Source: Gemmatimonadota bacterium (GTDB lineage Bacteria > Gemmatimonadota > Gemmatimonadetes > Gemmatimonadales > Gemmatimonadaceae). Taken from it: a stretch of DNA of 26,423 nucleotides. Each line of letters opens with the position of its first letter. Positions within the stretch are counted from its first letter, which is position 1. A program made the position numbers and the translations under genes. This document shows, one piece after another, positions 1 through 9,730 of this stretch. The notes below the pieces were generated by a model. The model ran no database searches, was not told the origin of the DNA, and was given only the letters and a program-made list of their open reading frames with translations. Location of the stretch: contig JAQBPZ010000358.1 in assembly GCA_028287225.1 (NCBI GenBank), forward strand, positions 1 to 26,423, in the 5' to 3' direction.

Positions 1-12
1 CTTTGGCTGGGC

Positions 13-411
13 TGGCCCCTCGGTCGGGATGATCCTTGTGTGGCGGTACTGGCCACTCAGTCGAAGGTTGGGCGGATCGTGACGGATTGAAACGGATTGC
101 TTCGGATCTGTTCCGTCCCGAGGGACAGTGCAACGCACTGCGGCCGGGATGTTTGGAGGGTGCGGGGCTGCCCGGGTACCACCGCGATGTGTCAGTGCGG
201 GGCAGACAGCATGGCTGGCTCGGCGAGGCGACTCGAGCGAGCGCGATTGACCCGGCCCCGCACCCTCCAGACATCCCGGGTCCGCCGAGATGATTACTGG
301 CATGCGAACGGATCACATCCGTGGCGATCCATCTCAATCCGTCGCAATCCGCCCCAACTTCGACTGAGTGGCCATTACGGCCCCAGAAGGATTGTCCCGA
401 CCGAGGGGCCA
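13..411. repeat. Long imperfect palindrome (about 400 bp) upstream of the YigZ-family gene
   Basis: The left arm starting at 13 and the right arm ending at 411 are imperfect reverse complements over roughly 150 bp each. Clear matched blocks are TGGCCCCTCGGTCGGGA (13-29) against its complement near 395-411, GGCCACTCAGTCGAA (51-65) against its complement near 361-373, and GGAGGGTGCGGGGC (155-168) against its complement near 255-268. No reading frame here looks like a protein. The element ends about 18 bp before the start of the next gene. A mobile palindromic repeat and a structured RNA are both possible; the sequence does not decide. Confidence 0.8.
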
Positions 412-429
412 ACGGATAAACTTCAGGGC

Positions 430-1062
430 ATGCCTGATCCGAGCCGGTATCCCGTTCCCGCGTCGCGGCACCGGACGCAGGTGATCATCGAGCGCAGCCG
501 GTTCGTGTGCACCGTGGTGCGGGCGGAGTCGGTGGAGGAGGCGCAGGGGTTCGTGCGGGAGATGAATGTCGAGTTTCCCGATGCGACGCACAACTGCTGG
601 GCGTACCTGATCGGGGCGCCGGGGAGCACCGGGCGCGTGGGGATGAGCGACGACGGGGAGCCGCACGGAACGGCCGGGCGTCCGATGCTGACCATCCTGA
701 TGCACAGTGGATTGGGCGACGTCGCGGCGGTGGTGACGCGGTACTACGGCGGGGTGAAGCTGGGTACGGGCGGCCTCGTGCGGGCATACGGCGGCGCGGT
801 GCAGCAGGCGCTCGAGACGCTGCCGCGTGCCGAGCGGATCGAGCTGGTGGAGCTCACCGTGGAGATGGGGTACACCGCCATCGACACGGTCCGACAGCTG
901 CTGCCCGCGCACGAGGCCGAGCTGCTGGCGGAGGAGTATGGCGAGGCCGTGACGTACCGGCTGCGGCTGCCCGACGCGCAGGTGCCCGCCCTGCGCGCCG
1001 CGCTCATGGACGCGACGCGCGGCCAGGCTCGGGTCCACTCTACCGACTCGGCAAGTGCTTGA
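430..1062 (+). CDS. yigZ: YigZ/IMPACT family protein (UPF0029)
   Basis: This is a 210-residue protein, the usual size for bacterial YigZ. The family signature is clear: ATHNCWAY near residue 55, SDDGEPHGTAGRPML near residue 75 and VVTRYYGGVKLGTGGLVRAY near residues 101-120, followed by the smaller C-terminal alpha/beta (DUF1949-like) domain. The family is related to eukaryotic IMPACT, a translation regulator, but the bacterial molecular role is not settled. The reading frame is open further upstream, but that part lies inside the palindromic element at 13-411 and has no family similarity. The ATG at 430 puts the conserved N-terminus in the right place; its ribosome site is weak. The last codons of the gene run into the palindrome at 1057-1142. 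Confidence 0.9.
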   Translation: MPDPSRYPVPASRHRTQVIIERSRFVCTVVRAESVEEAQGFVREMNVEFPDATHNCWAYLIGAPGSTGRVGMSDDGEPHGTAGRPMLTILMHSGLGDVAAVVTRYYGGVKLGTGGLVRAYGGAVQQALETLPRAERIELVELTVEMGYTAIDTVRQLLPAHEAELLAEEYGEAVTYRLRLPDAQVPALRAALMDATRGQARVHSTDSASA

Positions 1063-1142
1063 ACCGCGGAGGACGTGGAGGACGGCCGCTCAGGCAAGCT
1101 TCCAACGCTCTTGCTGTCCTCCGCGTCCTCCGCGGTTCAAGC
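1057..1142. repeat. Inverted repeat, 'CCGCGGAGGACGCGGAGG' type (copy B1)
   Basis: The 27-bp arms at 1057-1083 and 1116-1142 are reverse complements at 26 of 27 positions. Each contains AACCGCGGAGGAC followed by a second 9-bp unit (GTGGAGGAC or GCGGAGGAC). The loop is 32 bp. The left arm overlaps the stop codon of the YigZ-family gene. A related pair in the opposite orientation lies at 12466-12540. Confidence 0.85.
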
Positions 1143-1237
1143 TGTCGAGAGGCAACAGGGGTCGGGAGCCGGATGCCGCGACCCGCGCCGCTCGAGCTTC
1201 AGCCCTCGGCGGCACGGAATGCGCTCTGGCCGGTGGC

Positions 1238-2788
1238 ATGACGACATTCCGTTCCGCAATCCGACTTTCGCTCGCCGCATGCGCACTGGCCGCGGCGTGC
1301 ACCTCCTCACCCGCGCCGGTGACCGGTCCTGCCCCCGCCCCGGTCGCGCTCCCGGCGCCCACGACGAACCCCGACGTGCTGCCCGCGGTGCGGCGGGAGT
1401 TCCGCGGCATCTGGGTGGCCACCGTCGGCAACATCGACTGGCCGTCGAAGCCCGGGCTGCCCGCCGAGCAGCAGCGTGCCGAGCTCGTGTCGATCCTGGA
1501 CCGGGCGCAGGCGGCGCACATGAACGCCATCGTGTTTCACGTGCGCCCCGCGGCCGATGCCGTGTACCGCTCCTCTCTCGAGCCGTGGGCGTCGATGCTC
1601 ACCGGCACGCAGGGTACCGATCCCGGCTACGACCCGCTCGCCTTCGCGGTGGAGGAGGCGCATGCGCGCGGGCTGGAGCTGCATGCGTGGGTGAACCCGT
1701 TCCGCGCGGGCAATGCCGCCGATACGGCGAGCAAGCTCGCGGCGACGCACGTCTTCCGGCAGCGGCGCGAGCTGGTGCGCGTGTACGGGCCGCAGCTCTG
1801 GCTGGATCCCGGCGAGCCGGCGGTGCAGGACCGCAGCATGGCCGCGATCCTGGACATCGTGCGGCGCTACGACGTGGATGGCGTCCACCTGGACGACTAC
1901 TTCTACCCCTATCCGTCGAACGACTCCGCCGGACGGCCGCTCGCCTTCCCCGACAGCGCGACGTACGCGCGGTACGGGAACGGGATGCCGCTCGCGGACT
2001 GGCGTCGCGCGAACGTGAACCGCTTCATCGAGCGGCTGAACCGCGAGGTGCACGCGGCCCGGCCCATGGCGCGCGTGGGCGTGTCGCCGTTCGGCATCTG
2101 GCGCCCCAACAACCCCGCCGGCATCGCGGGGCTCGATGCGTACGAGGCGATCTACGCCGATGCGCGCACCTGGCTCCAGAACGGCTGGGTGGACTACCTG
2201 GCGCCGCAGCTCTACTGGCGCATCGACCCGCCGCAGCAGAGCTTCCCCGCCCTGCTGGACTGGTGGCTCGCGCAGAACACGCGCGGGCGCCATGTCTGGC
2301 CAGGGCTGGCGACGTACCGGGTGTACCAGGCCACCAGCCCGTACCCGCTGAGCGAGATCGAGAACCAGGTGCGCATCACGCAGGCGCGCACCAACGGCAT
2401 GCTCTTCTACAACACCACGGCGACGCTCTCCCGCAACGGGGGCGAGATCGCGGCGATGCTCGGCCGCGACCTGTTCGCGGACCTCGCTCTGCCGCCGGCG
2501 GCCACCTGGCTCGGCACGCGCGCGCCGGCCGCGCCGGTGATGACCGTGGGCACGGGCCCGCGCGGCAGCTTCATGGCGACGCTGGCGCCCGGTGCGGGAG
2601 GCGCCGCGCCGCGGTGGTGGCTGGTGCGCTGGCGCTCGCAGCGGCAGTGGACCACCCAGCTCGTGCGCGGCACCGAGCGCACGCTGTCGCTCGTCTCGCC
2701 CACCGACGCATCGGTGGACTGGGTGGTGGTGAACGCCGTGGACGCGGCGAGCAACCTGAGCGCCGACACCGCCTGGCGTCGCCCGTAG
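1238..2788 (+). CDS. GHL10/DUF187 family glycoside hydrolase-like lipoprotein
   Basis: This is a 516-residue exported protein. The N-terminus (residues 1-21) is a hydrophobic leader ending in ALAAAC, so Cys21 is the likely lipidation site, followed by a Pro/Ala-rich linker. From about residue 50 the family core starts with EFRGIWVATVGNIDWPSK, then VDGVHLDDYFYPYP with the acidic residues expected on a TIM-barrel active site, VGVSPFGIWRP, and WVDYLAPQLYW. This is the YddW/YngK-like group; E. coli YddW (DigH) is known to cleave peptide-free septal peptidoglycan. A similar envelope role here is inference. The C-terminal ~90 residues look like a beta-sandwich add-on. The ATG at 1238 was chosen because it begins the signal peptide; the upstream part of the frame lies over repeat B1. 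Confidence 0.88.
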   Translation: MTTFRSAIRLSLAACALAAACTSSPAPVTGPAPAPVALPAPTTNPDVLPAVRREFRGIWVATVGNIDWPSKPGLPAEQQRAELVSILDRAQAAHMNAIVFHVRPAADAVYRSSLEPWASMLTGTQGTDPGYDPLAFAVEEAHARGLELHAWVNPFRAGNAADTASKLAATHVFRQRRELVRVYGPQLWLDPGEPAVQDRSMAAILDIVRRYDVDGVHLDDYFYPYPSNDSAGRPLAFPDSATYARYGNGMPLADWRRANVNRFIERLNREVHAARPMARVGVSPFGIWRPNNPAGIAGLDAYEAIYADARTWLQNGWVDYLAPQLYWRIDPPQQSFPALLDWWLAQNTRGRHVWPGLATYRVYQATSPYPLSEIENQVRITQARTNGMLFYNTTATLSRNGGEIAAMLGRDLFADLALPPAATWLGTRAPAAPVMTVGTGPRGSFMATLAPGAGGAAPRWWLVRWRSQRQWTTQLVRGTERTLSLVSPTDASVDWVVVNAVDAASNLSADTAWRRP

Positions 2789-2799
2789 CCCCAACGCAA

Positions 2800-2867
2800 G
2801 CCGGCGCGTGTCGGCCACCGCGCTCACTCCCGGAAGTGAGGCGCGCGATGGCCGGCGACGCGCCGGC
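2800..2867. repeat. GC-rich hairpin just downstream of the DUF187 gene
   Basis: Arms of about 31 and 37 bp meet near 2830/2831. The outer 10 bp (GCCGGCGCGT at 2800-2809 and its complement at 2858-2867) match exactly and the inner parts match with a few gaps. It starts 12 bp after the stop codon of the glycosidase-like gene. It could act as a terminator, but there is no T-run. A perfect 14-bp palindrome (ACGCGCTAGCGCGT) follows around 2888-2901. Confidence 0.6.
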
Positions 2868-2926
2868 ACTGCATTACATCGCAATAGACGCGCTAGCGCG
2901 TTTCAGGTAAAACGAAAGCTCGGATT

Positions 2927-3071
2927 GGGCAGGAGCGTTTTACCACGGAGGACACAGAGGACACAAAGGAAGAGCGATCGTTGTAGGTGACCACACCTGC
3001 ACCATGTCGTTCGGTGCCGTTCCTCCGTGAACCTCTGTGTCCTCTGTGGTGAAACGCTCTTGCTCTTGCCC
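2927..3071. repeat. Inverted repeat, 'ACCACGGAGGACACAGAGG' type (copy A1)
   Basis: The left arm (2927-2971) and right arm (3020-3071) pair over about 40 bp: GAGCGTTTTACCACGGAGG on the left against the complement of GAGCGTTTCACCACAGAGG on the right, then 9-bp GAGGACACA-like units. The right arm ends 5 bp from the msrA stop codon, so the element fills the gap between two convergent genes. A second copy lies at 7304-7448. Confidence 0.85.
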
Positions 3072-3075
3072 GGCG

Positions 3076-3741
3076 TCAGTGCCCTGCGATGCGGTCGTTC
3101 CAGAGGGACGCGTACTGCCGGCGGAGCGCCTCGATCTTCGGCGCGTCGTTGTAGACGATGTACGGCGCATCCGGATGGAGCGTCGCGTAGTCCTGGTGAT
3201 ACGCCTCGGCCGGATAGAACGCCCTGAGCTGCGCGACCTGGGTGACGATCGGCTTCCGATGCGTGCCCGACCGGTTGAGCGCGCTCACGTACTTCGCCGT
3301 GGCCTGGTGCTGCGCGGCGCTCGTGTAGAAGATCGCGCTGCGGTACTGCGTGCCCACGTCGGGCCCCTGCCGATCGAGCTGGGTGGGGTCGTGCGCGACG
3401 GTGAAGAAGACCTCGAGCAGCTTCTCGTACGGAAGCTTCGCCGGGTCGTACACCACGCGCACCGCCTCCGCGTGGCCGGTGCGGCCGGTGCTCACCTGCT
3501 CGTACCCCGGGTTGGCGAGCGTGCCGCCCGCATAGCCCGAGGTGGCGGCCACGACTCCCTTCAGGTGCTGGAAGACGGCCTGCACGCCCCAGAAGCAGCC
3601 GCCGGCGACCACGACGGTATCGAGCCGCAGGGGCGCGACGACCGCGGAGACGGCGACGTCCGGACGAGACGCCGGAGCCGCGGACGCCGGCGCGGCGACG
3701 ATGGCAAGCAGCGCGACGGCGCGCAGTGCGGAACGGATCAT
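3076..3741 (-). CDS. msrA: Peptide-methionine (S)-S-oxide reductase MsrA, exported
   Basis: This 221-residue enzyme reduces methionine-S-sulfoxide. An N-terminal leader (residues 1-22, ending ASA-AP) suggests export to the periplasm. The catalytic motif GGCFWG carries the nucleophilic Cys49, and GYAGG, YEQVSTGRTGHAEAV, VFFTVAHDPTQLDRQGPDVGTQYRS and FYPAEAYHQDY are all typical MsrA segments. The protein has only this one cysteine, so the usual C-terminal resolving cysteines are absent; regeneration would need an external thiol. The reading frame extends upstream through a GCGGCT repeat, which gives low-complexity sequence; the ATG at 3741 starts a good signal peptide and is preferred. It stands alone, convergent with the glycosidase-like gene. 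Confidence 0.93.
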   Translation of the reverse strand: MIRSALRAVALLAIVAAPASAAPASRPDVAVSAVVAPLRLDTVVVAGGCFWGVQAVFQHLKGVVAATSGYAGGTLANPGYEQVSTGRTGHAEAVRVVYDPAKLPYEKLLEVFFTVAHDPTQLDRQGPDVGTQYRSAIFYTSAAQHQATAKYVSALNRSGTHRKPIVTQVAQLRAFYPAEAYHQDYATLHPDAPYIVYNDAPKIEALRRQYASLWNDRIAGH

Positions 3742-3840
3742 CTGGTGGCTCGCTGACGTGAGGAAGTGGGCTGCATCATATGTCATGAGTACCCGGATCG
3801 CACGCATTCGGTTCGGGCCGAGGCCGCTGCCACTTCCGCG

Positions 3841-3882
3841 GCGGCTGCGGCTGCGGCTGCGGCTGCGGCTGCGGCTGCGGCT
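3841..3882. repeat. Hexanucleotide repeat (GCGGCT)7
   Basis: There are seven exact tandem copies of GCGGCT in the gap between msrA and the histidine kinase, directly abutting the palindrome that starts at 3886. It is a candidate for replication slippage and length variation. Translations across it (poly-Ala, Ser-Arg or Pro-Gln) are artefacts. Confidence 0.95.
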
Positions 3883-3885
3883 GTG

Positions 3886-4079
3886 AGCGTACGCGAATGC
3901 CGGCGAATGGGTAGCGAATTTTCGCGATGTCTTGCCGCGGGTCGTGAGAGGGCCGGATGTGTGGGGAGGTGCGGGGAGGGGAGCGCCGCACTGCAGCACC
4001 ATTCCATATGGTGGCCGGCTTTGTCTCGAGCGCTCGATCGAGAGAATTCGCTGGCCATTCGCCGGCATTCGCGTACGCT
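3886..4079. repeat. Palindrome with 35-bp near-perfect arms downstream of the histidine kinase
   Basis: The arms at 3886-3920 and 4045-4079 are reverse complements at 33 of 35 positions; both contain GCGTACGCGAATGCCGGCG or its complement. The 124-bp interior is G-rich on the top strand and carries a small CACCAT/ATGGTG hairpin near 3998-4014. It lies between the stop of the kinase (4103, minus strand) and the (GCGGCT)7 tract. Confidence 0.85.
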
Positions 4080-4102
4080 GGCAGGCAGCAGGCAATGGCG
4101 AG

Positions 4103-5694
<1,592 letters not shown>

Positions 5695-5698
<4 letters not shown>

Positions 5699-7203
5699 TT
5701 CGCCGGGTTGGACGTGTTCATGAGGAGCATCGGACGCGAGGAGCCCGTGTACTGCGGCACGCCGGAGAGCACGCCCTGGAACTCGGTGAGCGGCTCGCCG
5801 ACGATGATCCCGCCGGGCCCAACGCGGTACTCGCGGATCGTGCGCTCGTGGGAGCCGCTCCGCTTCTTGACCACCGAGATCGCCTGGCGCACGCTGCCGA
5901 CGTGCTCGAAGTAGCGTAGCAGCACGACGGTGTCGGCGAGGTAGCTCACCTCCGCGGCCTCGTCCACCGGATTGCCGAAGATGCCACGCTGCACCAGGGT
6001 CAGGATGCTGGTGACTCGGCGGCCGGCGAGGTAGCTGAGCAGCTCGTGGAGCTGGATGCCGAGCTGCCGCTCGGAGGGCATCGCGTTCATGTAGCCGTTC
6101 ACCGAATCGATCACGACGAGGGTGACCTCGTCGTCCTCGACCGCGTGCACGACGTCGTTCGCGAACTCGCCGGGCGACATCTCCGTCGGCTCCACCTGGA
6201 CGACGCGGAGGCGCCCGTCCTCGATCGCGGCGTGGACGTCGAGCCCGAGGCCGGCGGCGCGCATGCGGAAGGTGGTGACGCGCTCGTCGAACAGGTACAT
6301 GCGCACGCGCTCGCCGCGCTGCACGGCGGCCTGCACGTACGCGAGGGACAGCGTGGTCTTGCCGGTGCCGGCGGCGCCGGTCACCAGCGTGCTCGTGCCG
6401 CAGGACAGGCCGCCGCCCAGGAGGGCATCGAGCTCGGCGGAGCCGCTCCGGATCTCGTGCCCCGGCCCCTGCGACGCCGGCACCGTGTGGCGAATGCGCG
6501 GGAACACCGCGATGCCCCCGGTGGCGATGCGGAAGTCGTGGAAGCCGCCCCAGAACCGCGAGCCGCGGAGCTTCGTCACCTGCAGGCGCCGCCGCTCGGC
6601 GCCGTACTCCATGGCGATGTGCTCCAGCCGCATGACGCCGTGCGCGATGCTGTGCAGCTGCATGTCGCCGTCCGGCGCCGTCTTGTCGTCCAGCAGGAGG
6701 ACGGTGCAGGGGCGCGTGGCGAAGAACTGCTTGAGCGCGAGGATCTGGCGGCGGAAGCGCAGGGCGTCGCGCGCCAGCAGGCGCATCTCGGAGAGGGAGT
6801 CGAAGACGACGCGCGCGGCCGAGCTCTGCTCCAGCATCCCGATCACGCTTTCCATCGTCTGCTGGAACTCCACCTCGGCGGGGTGGAAGAGGGTGTACTC
6901 CTCCTGGCCCACCGTGGCGGCGTTGAGCTCGAAGATGTCGATGGTGTCGAGCGACCAGCCGTGCGAGGCGGCCACGCCCTCCAGCTCGGCACGGCTCTCG
7001 GAGAGGGTGACGTACAGCCCGCGCTCGCCGCGCGCGGCGCCCTCGAGGAGGAACTGGAGCGCGAGCGTCGTCTTGCCGCTGCCCGGCTCTCCGTCCACGA
7101 GATACAGGTGATGGACGGGCAGTCCACCGCCGACGATGTCGTCCAGGCCCGCGATGCCGGTAGACGCACGCGCCTCGCGGGGGGTCTCGGATGTCTGGGT
7201 CAC
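5695..7203 (-). CDS. KaiC-like two-domain RecA-fold ATPase
   Basis: This 502-residue protein has two KaiC domains. Domain 1 has Walker A GEPGSGKT (38-45) and domain 2 has GAAGTGKT (276-283), with Walker B-like VVFDSLSEM and LVVIDSVNG. The segment VVLLRYFEHVGSVRQAISVV in domain 2 closely follows cyanobacterial KaiC. At the KaiC Ser431/Thr432 autophosphorylation site this protein appears to read Ser420-Tyr421 (alignment from memory). The acidic pairs after the P-loops are SE (69) and DE (306-307) rather than EE. No KaiA or KaiB is nearby. The GTG at 7203 gives a short N-terminus like relatives; an ATG at 7260 is possible but adds unconserved residues. A role in circadian timing is not supported; stress or signalling use is more likely. 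Confidence 0.9.
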
Positions 7204-7303
7204 CGTAAAAAGATCGCCGGAGTGACGCGGTTCGCGCCACCAGTCGCACACCGCTGACATCGCTTGGTGCGACAGCGACGGCAACGGCACCAGCGACAGC
7301 AAC

Positions 7304-7448
7304 GGCGTTTTACCACGGAGGACACGGAGGGCACAGAGGAACAGCGATGGGGACGCGGCGGCATGCCCCCAGCGGCCTTCCGGAGATCACGGCGCACAGG
7401 TCGTCGGGCGGTCCTCCGTGTCCTCTGTGTCCTCTGTGGTAAGACGCC
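7304..7448. repeat. Inverted repeat, 'ACCACGGAGGACACAGAGG' type (copy A2)
   Basis: Exact 37-bp arms at 7304-7340 and 7412-7448 match at 32 of 37 positions after reverse complementing. The left arm begins GGCGTTTTACCACGGAGG. All five differences are transitions, and four would be G-U pairs in a top-strand transcript. The loop is 71 bp. The element lies in the divergent gap between the KaiC-like gene and the PQQ dehydrogenase, so both promoters must flank or overlap it. Confidence 0.88.
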
Positions 7449-7553
7449 CTTGCCTCGGCCGGTTCTGCAGCGATCCAGAAGCTGCATCACGCCTCCAGAT
7501 CTGGCGCCATGCACTGCATCGTGGTCATTTCTCCCGCGACCCGACCACCCGCC

Positions 7554-7558
7554 GGAGG
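7554..7558 (+). promoter_or_regulatory. Shine-Dalgarno site GGAGG for the PQQ dehydrogenase
   Basis: GGAGG sits 7 bases before the GTG at 7566. It decides that start over the in-frame ATG at 7509, which has no ribosome site and would place 19 unconserved residues before the signal peptide. Confidence 0.8.
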
Positions 7559-7565
7559 TTTGCCC

Positions 7566-9395
7566 GTGCGCCAGCTTCGCGTCGCCACCACCGTTGCGCT
7601 CGTCTCGCTCCTTGCAGCCTGCTCGCGCGACGCGGCGCCGCCGCGCGACTCCGCGGCCGCGCACGTCACCACCGTGACGGGCACCGCCATCGCGACCCCG
7701 CACGCCGGGGCTGCGGGCGAGTGGCAGATGCCCGCGGGCGACTACGCCAACTCGCGGTACAGCGAGCTCGCACAGATCACGCCGGCCAACGCGAAGGGGC
7801 TGCATGCCGCGTGGACCTTCTCCACCGGCGTGCTGCGCGGCCACGAGGGCCAGCCCCTGGTGACGGGGAACACGATGTACCTGGTGACGCCCTATCCGAA
7901 CGTGAGCTACGCGCTGGACCTGGCGACGGAGGGGCAGCCGCTGCGCTGGAAGGCGCGGCCGGAGAACGCGCAGCAGGCGGTGGGGCTCGCGTGCTGCGAC
8001 GTGGTGAACCGGGGCGCGGCGTACGCGGATGGGAAGATCTTCTACAACCTGCTGGACGGGCACACCGTCGCGATGGACGCGGCCTCCGGCAAGCTCCTCT
8101 GGCAGACGCGCATGGGCAACATCGCGAAGGGCGAGACGATGACCATGGCGCCGATCGTGGTGAACGGGAAGGTGATCGTCGGGTCGAGCGGCGGGGAGAT
8201 GGGGGTGCGCGGGTGGATTGCCGCGATTGACGCGACGTCGGGGAAGGAGGCGTGGCGCGCCTACAACATCGGGCCCGACGCCGACGTCAAGGTGGGGCCG
8301 CGGTTCAGGAACTTCTACTCCACCGACACGAGCCCGAACCAGGGCGCCACGAGCTGGCCGGGCACCACGTGGCAGCAGGGGGGCGCGACGGTGTGGGGCT
8401 GGATCTCGTACGATCCGGCGCTCAACCTCATCTATCACGGGACGTCGAACCCGGGCCCATGGAACGGCGCGCAGCGTCCGGGCGACAACAAGTGGAGCGC
8501 GGCGATCATCGCGCGCGACGCGAACACCGGCGAGATGGTGTGGGCCTTTCAGCCGACGCCGCACGACGTGTGGGACTACGACGCCGTCAACGAGAACATC
8601 CTCGTGGACCTGCCGATGGGCGGGAAGACGCGGAAGGCGCTCGTGCACTTCGACCGCAACGGGTTCGCCTACACGATGGATCGCGCGACGGGCGAGGTGC
8701 TGCTCGCGAAGCCGTACGTGCCGATGAACTGGTCCACGGGGGTGGACCTGAAGACGGGGCGTCCGGTGCTCGACACGGCGAAGATCCCCTATCGCGGCAG
8801 GAAGGTGTCGTACATCTGCCCGAGCCTCGAGGGGGGCAAGAACCAGCAGCCGGCGGCGTTCTCACCGGCCACCGGGCTGTTCTACGTGCCCACCAACAAC
8901 CTCTGCATGGACTTCGAGGCGCGCGACGTCGCGTACATCGCCGGCACGCCGTACATCGGCGGCAATGCGCCGGAGGTGGCGGGGCCGGGCGGCTACCGCG
9001 GGGAGTTCATCGCCTGGGATGCGACGACGGGCCGCAAGGTGTGGGGGATCAGGGAGCCGTACCCGGTGTGGGGCGGCGCGCTGGCGACGAAGGGCGGCGT
9101 AGTGTTCTACGGCACGCTCGACGGCTGGTTCAAGGCGGTGGACGCCCGCACCGGGGCGGTGCTCTGGAAGTTCAAGGTGGGCTCGGGGGTGGTGGGCAAC
9201 CCGATCGCGTACACGGGGCCGGACGGCAAGGAGTACATCGCCGTGTACTCGGGCATCGGCGGCGACATGGGCCTGCTCATCGCGGGCGACGTGGCGGCCA
9301 ACCTCCCGTTCGACGTGCGCGAGCGCGGCTCGACGCTGCCGGACATCTCGCGCTGGACGAGCTGGGGCGGGATGCTGTTCGTGTTCTCGCTCTAG
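7566..9395 (+). CDS. PQQ-dependent alcohol dehydrogenase, predicted lanthanide type, lipoprotein
   Basis: This is a 609-residue eight-bladed quinoprotein of the methanol/ethanol dehydrogenase family, acting in the periplasm. The leader ends VSLLAAC (Cys19 lipidation). Family marks include the adjacent Cys143-Cys144 that forms the disulfide over PQQ, Glu211 in GGEMGVRG, Asn295 in SNPGPWNG, RPGDNKW, and repeated W-motifs such as DATTGRKVWG. The catalytic segment reads HDVWDYDAVNE: catalytic Asp337 is followed two residues later by Asp339, the extra aspartate that marks XoxF/PedH-type lanthanide enzymes, where calcium enzymes have Ala or another residue. Substrate is unknown; a small alcohol is likely. 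The cytochrome c at 10271 is a probable electron acceptor. No PQQ synthesis gene is visible. Confidence 0.9.
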   Translation: MRQLRVATTVALVSLLAACSRDAAPPRDSAAAHVTTVTGTAIATPHAGAAGEWQMPAGDYANSRYSELAQITPANAKGLHAAWTFSTGVLRGHEGQPLVTGNTMYLVTPYPNVSYALDLATEGQPLRWKARPENAQQAVGLACCDVVNRGAAYADGKIFYNLLDGHTVAMDAASGKLLWQTRMGNIAKGETMTMAPIVVNGKVIVGSSGGEMGVRGWIAAIDATSGKEAWRAYNIGPDADVKVGPRFRNFYSTDTSPNQGATSWPGTTWQQGGATVWGWISYDPALNLIYHGTSNPGPWNGAQRPGDNKWSAAIIARDANTGEMVWAFQPTPHDVWDYDAVNENILVDLPMGGKTRKALVHFDRNGFAYTMDRATGEVLLAKPYVPMNWSTGVDLKTGRPVLDTAKIPYRGRKVSYICPSLEGGKNQQPAAFSPATGLFYVPTNNLCMDFEARDVAYIAGTPYIGGNAPEVAGPGGYRGEFIAWDATTGRKVWGIREPYPVWGGALATKGGVVFYGTLDGWFKAVDARTGAVLWKFKVGSGVVGNPIAYTGPDGKEYIAVYSGIGGDMGLLIAGDVAANLPFDVRERGSTLPDISRWTSWGGMLFVFSL

Positions 9396-9478
9396 TCTCT
9401 GACGAGGCGGGCCGCTCGGTCGACGACGATCACCGTTCGATCCGCTTCGATCTTCCTTTCGCCCCTGGAGAGCGTGGC

Positions 9479-9712
9479 TGGTCCCTCAGTCGACGGGGGA
9501 AAAACGATCGAACGGAGGGGACGGAGCAGCACGGATACTTCCCTCGGGCCGGCCACCGCGCACCGATCCGGGCCCTGCAGCATTCAAGACTCATGGGAGT
9601 TTTTGGGGGTGTGGCGCTGTACCCATCTCCTCGGAGTCAGCCCGGGGCTGTCATCCGTTCGATCCCCGTCGTCTCCGTTCGATGCAGTCTCCCCCTTCGA
9701 CTGAGAGGCCCG
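9479..9712. repeat. Imperfect palindrome between the PQQ dehydrogenase and the DoxX-like gene
   Basis: The left arm (9479-9536) contains CCCTCAGTCGACGGGGGA and GATCGAACGGAGGGGACGG; the right arm (9653-9712) carries their complements with scattered mismatches (top-strand TCCCCCTTCGACTGAGAGG). The interior of about 115 bp has no gene. It fills the gap between convergent genes. The stem sequence differs from the other palindromes in the window. Confidence 0.75.
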
Positions 9713-9730
9713 CAGGCTCCGCCCGCGACG

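Noticed and set aside
36..293. 85-codon open frame in the first palindrome
   Set aside because: It spans both arms of an inverted repeat and has no domain, leader or codon pattern of a gene.
3776..3991. Small proteins rich in Ala, Ser-Arg or Pro-Gln encoded across the GCGGCT tract
   Set aside because: All are translations of the hexanucleotide repeat in different frames with no ribosome site or family similarity.
5699..7249. Upstream extension of the kinase frame to make a 1048-residue protein
   Set aside because: The added part is the antisense-free +1 shadow of the KaiC-like gene and is Arg/Pro/Ala-rich; the GTG overlap at 5698 is the natural start.
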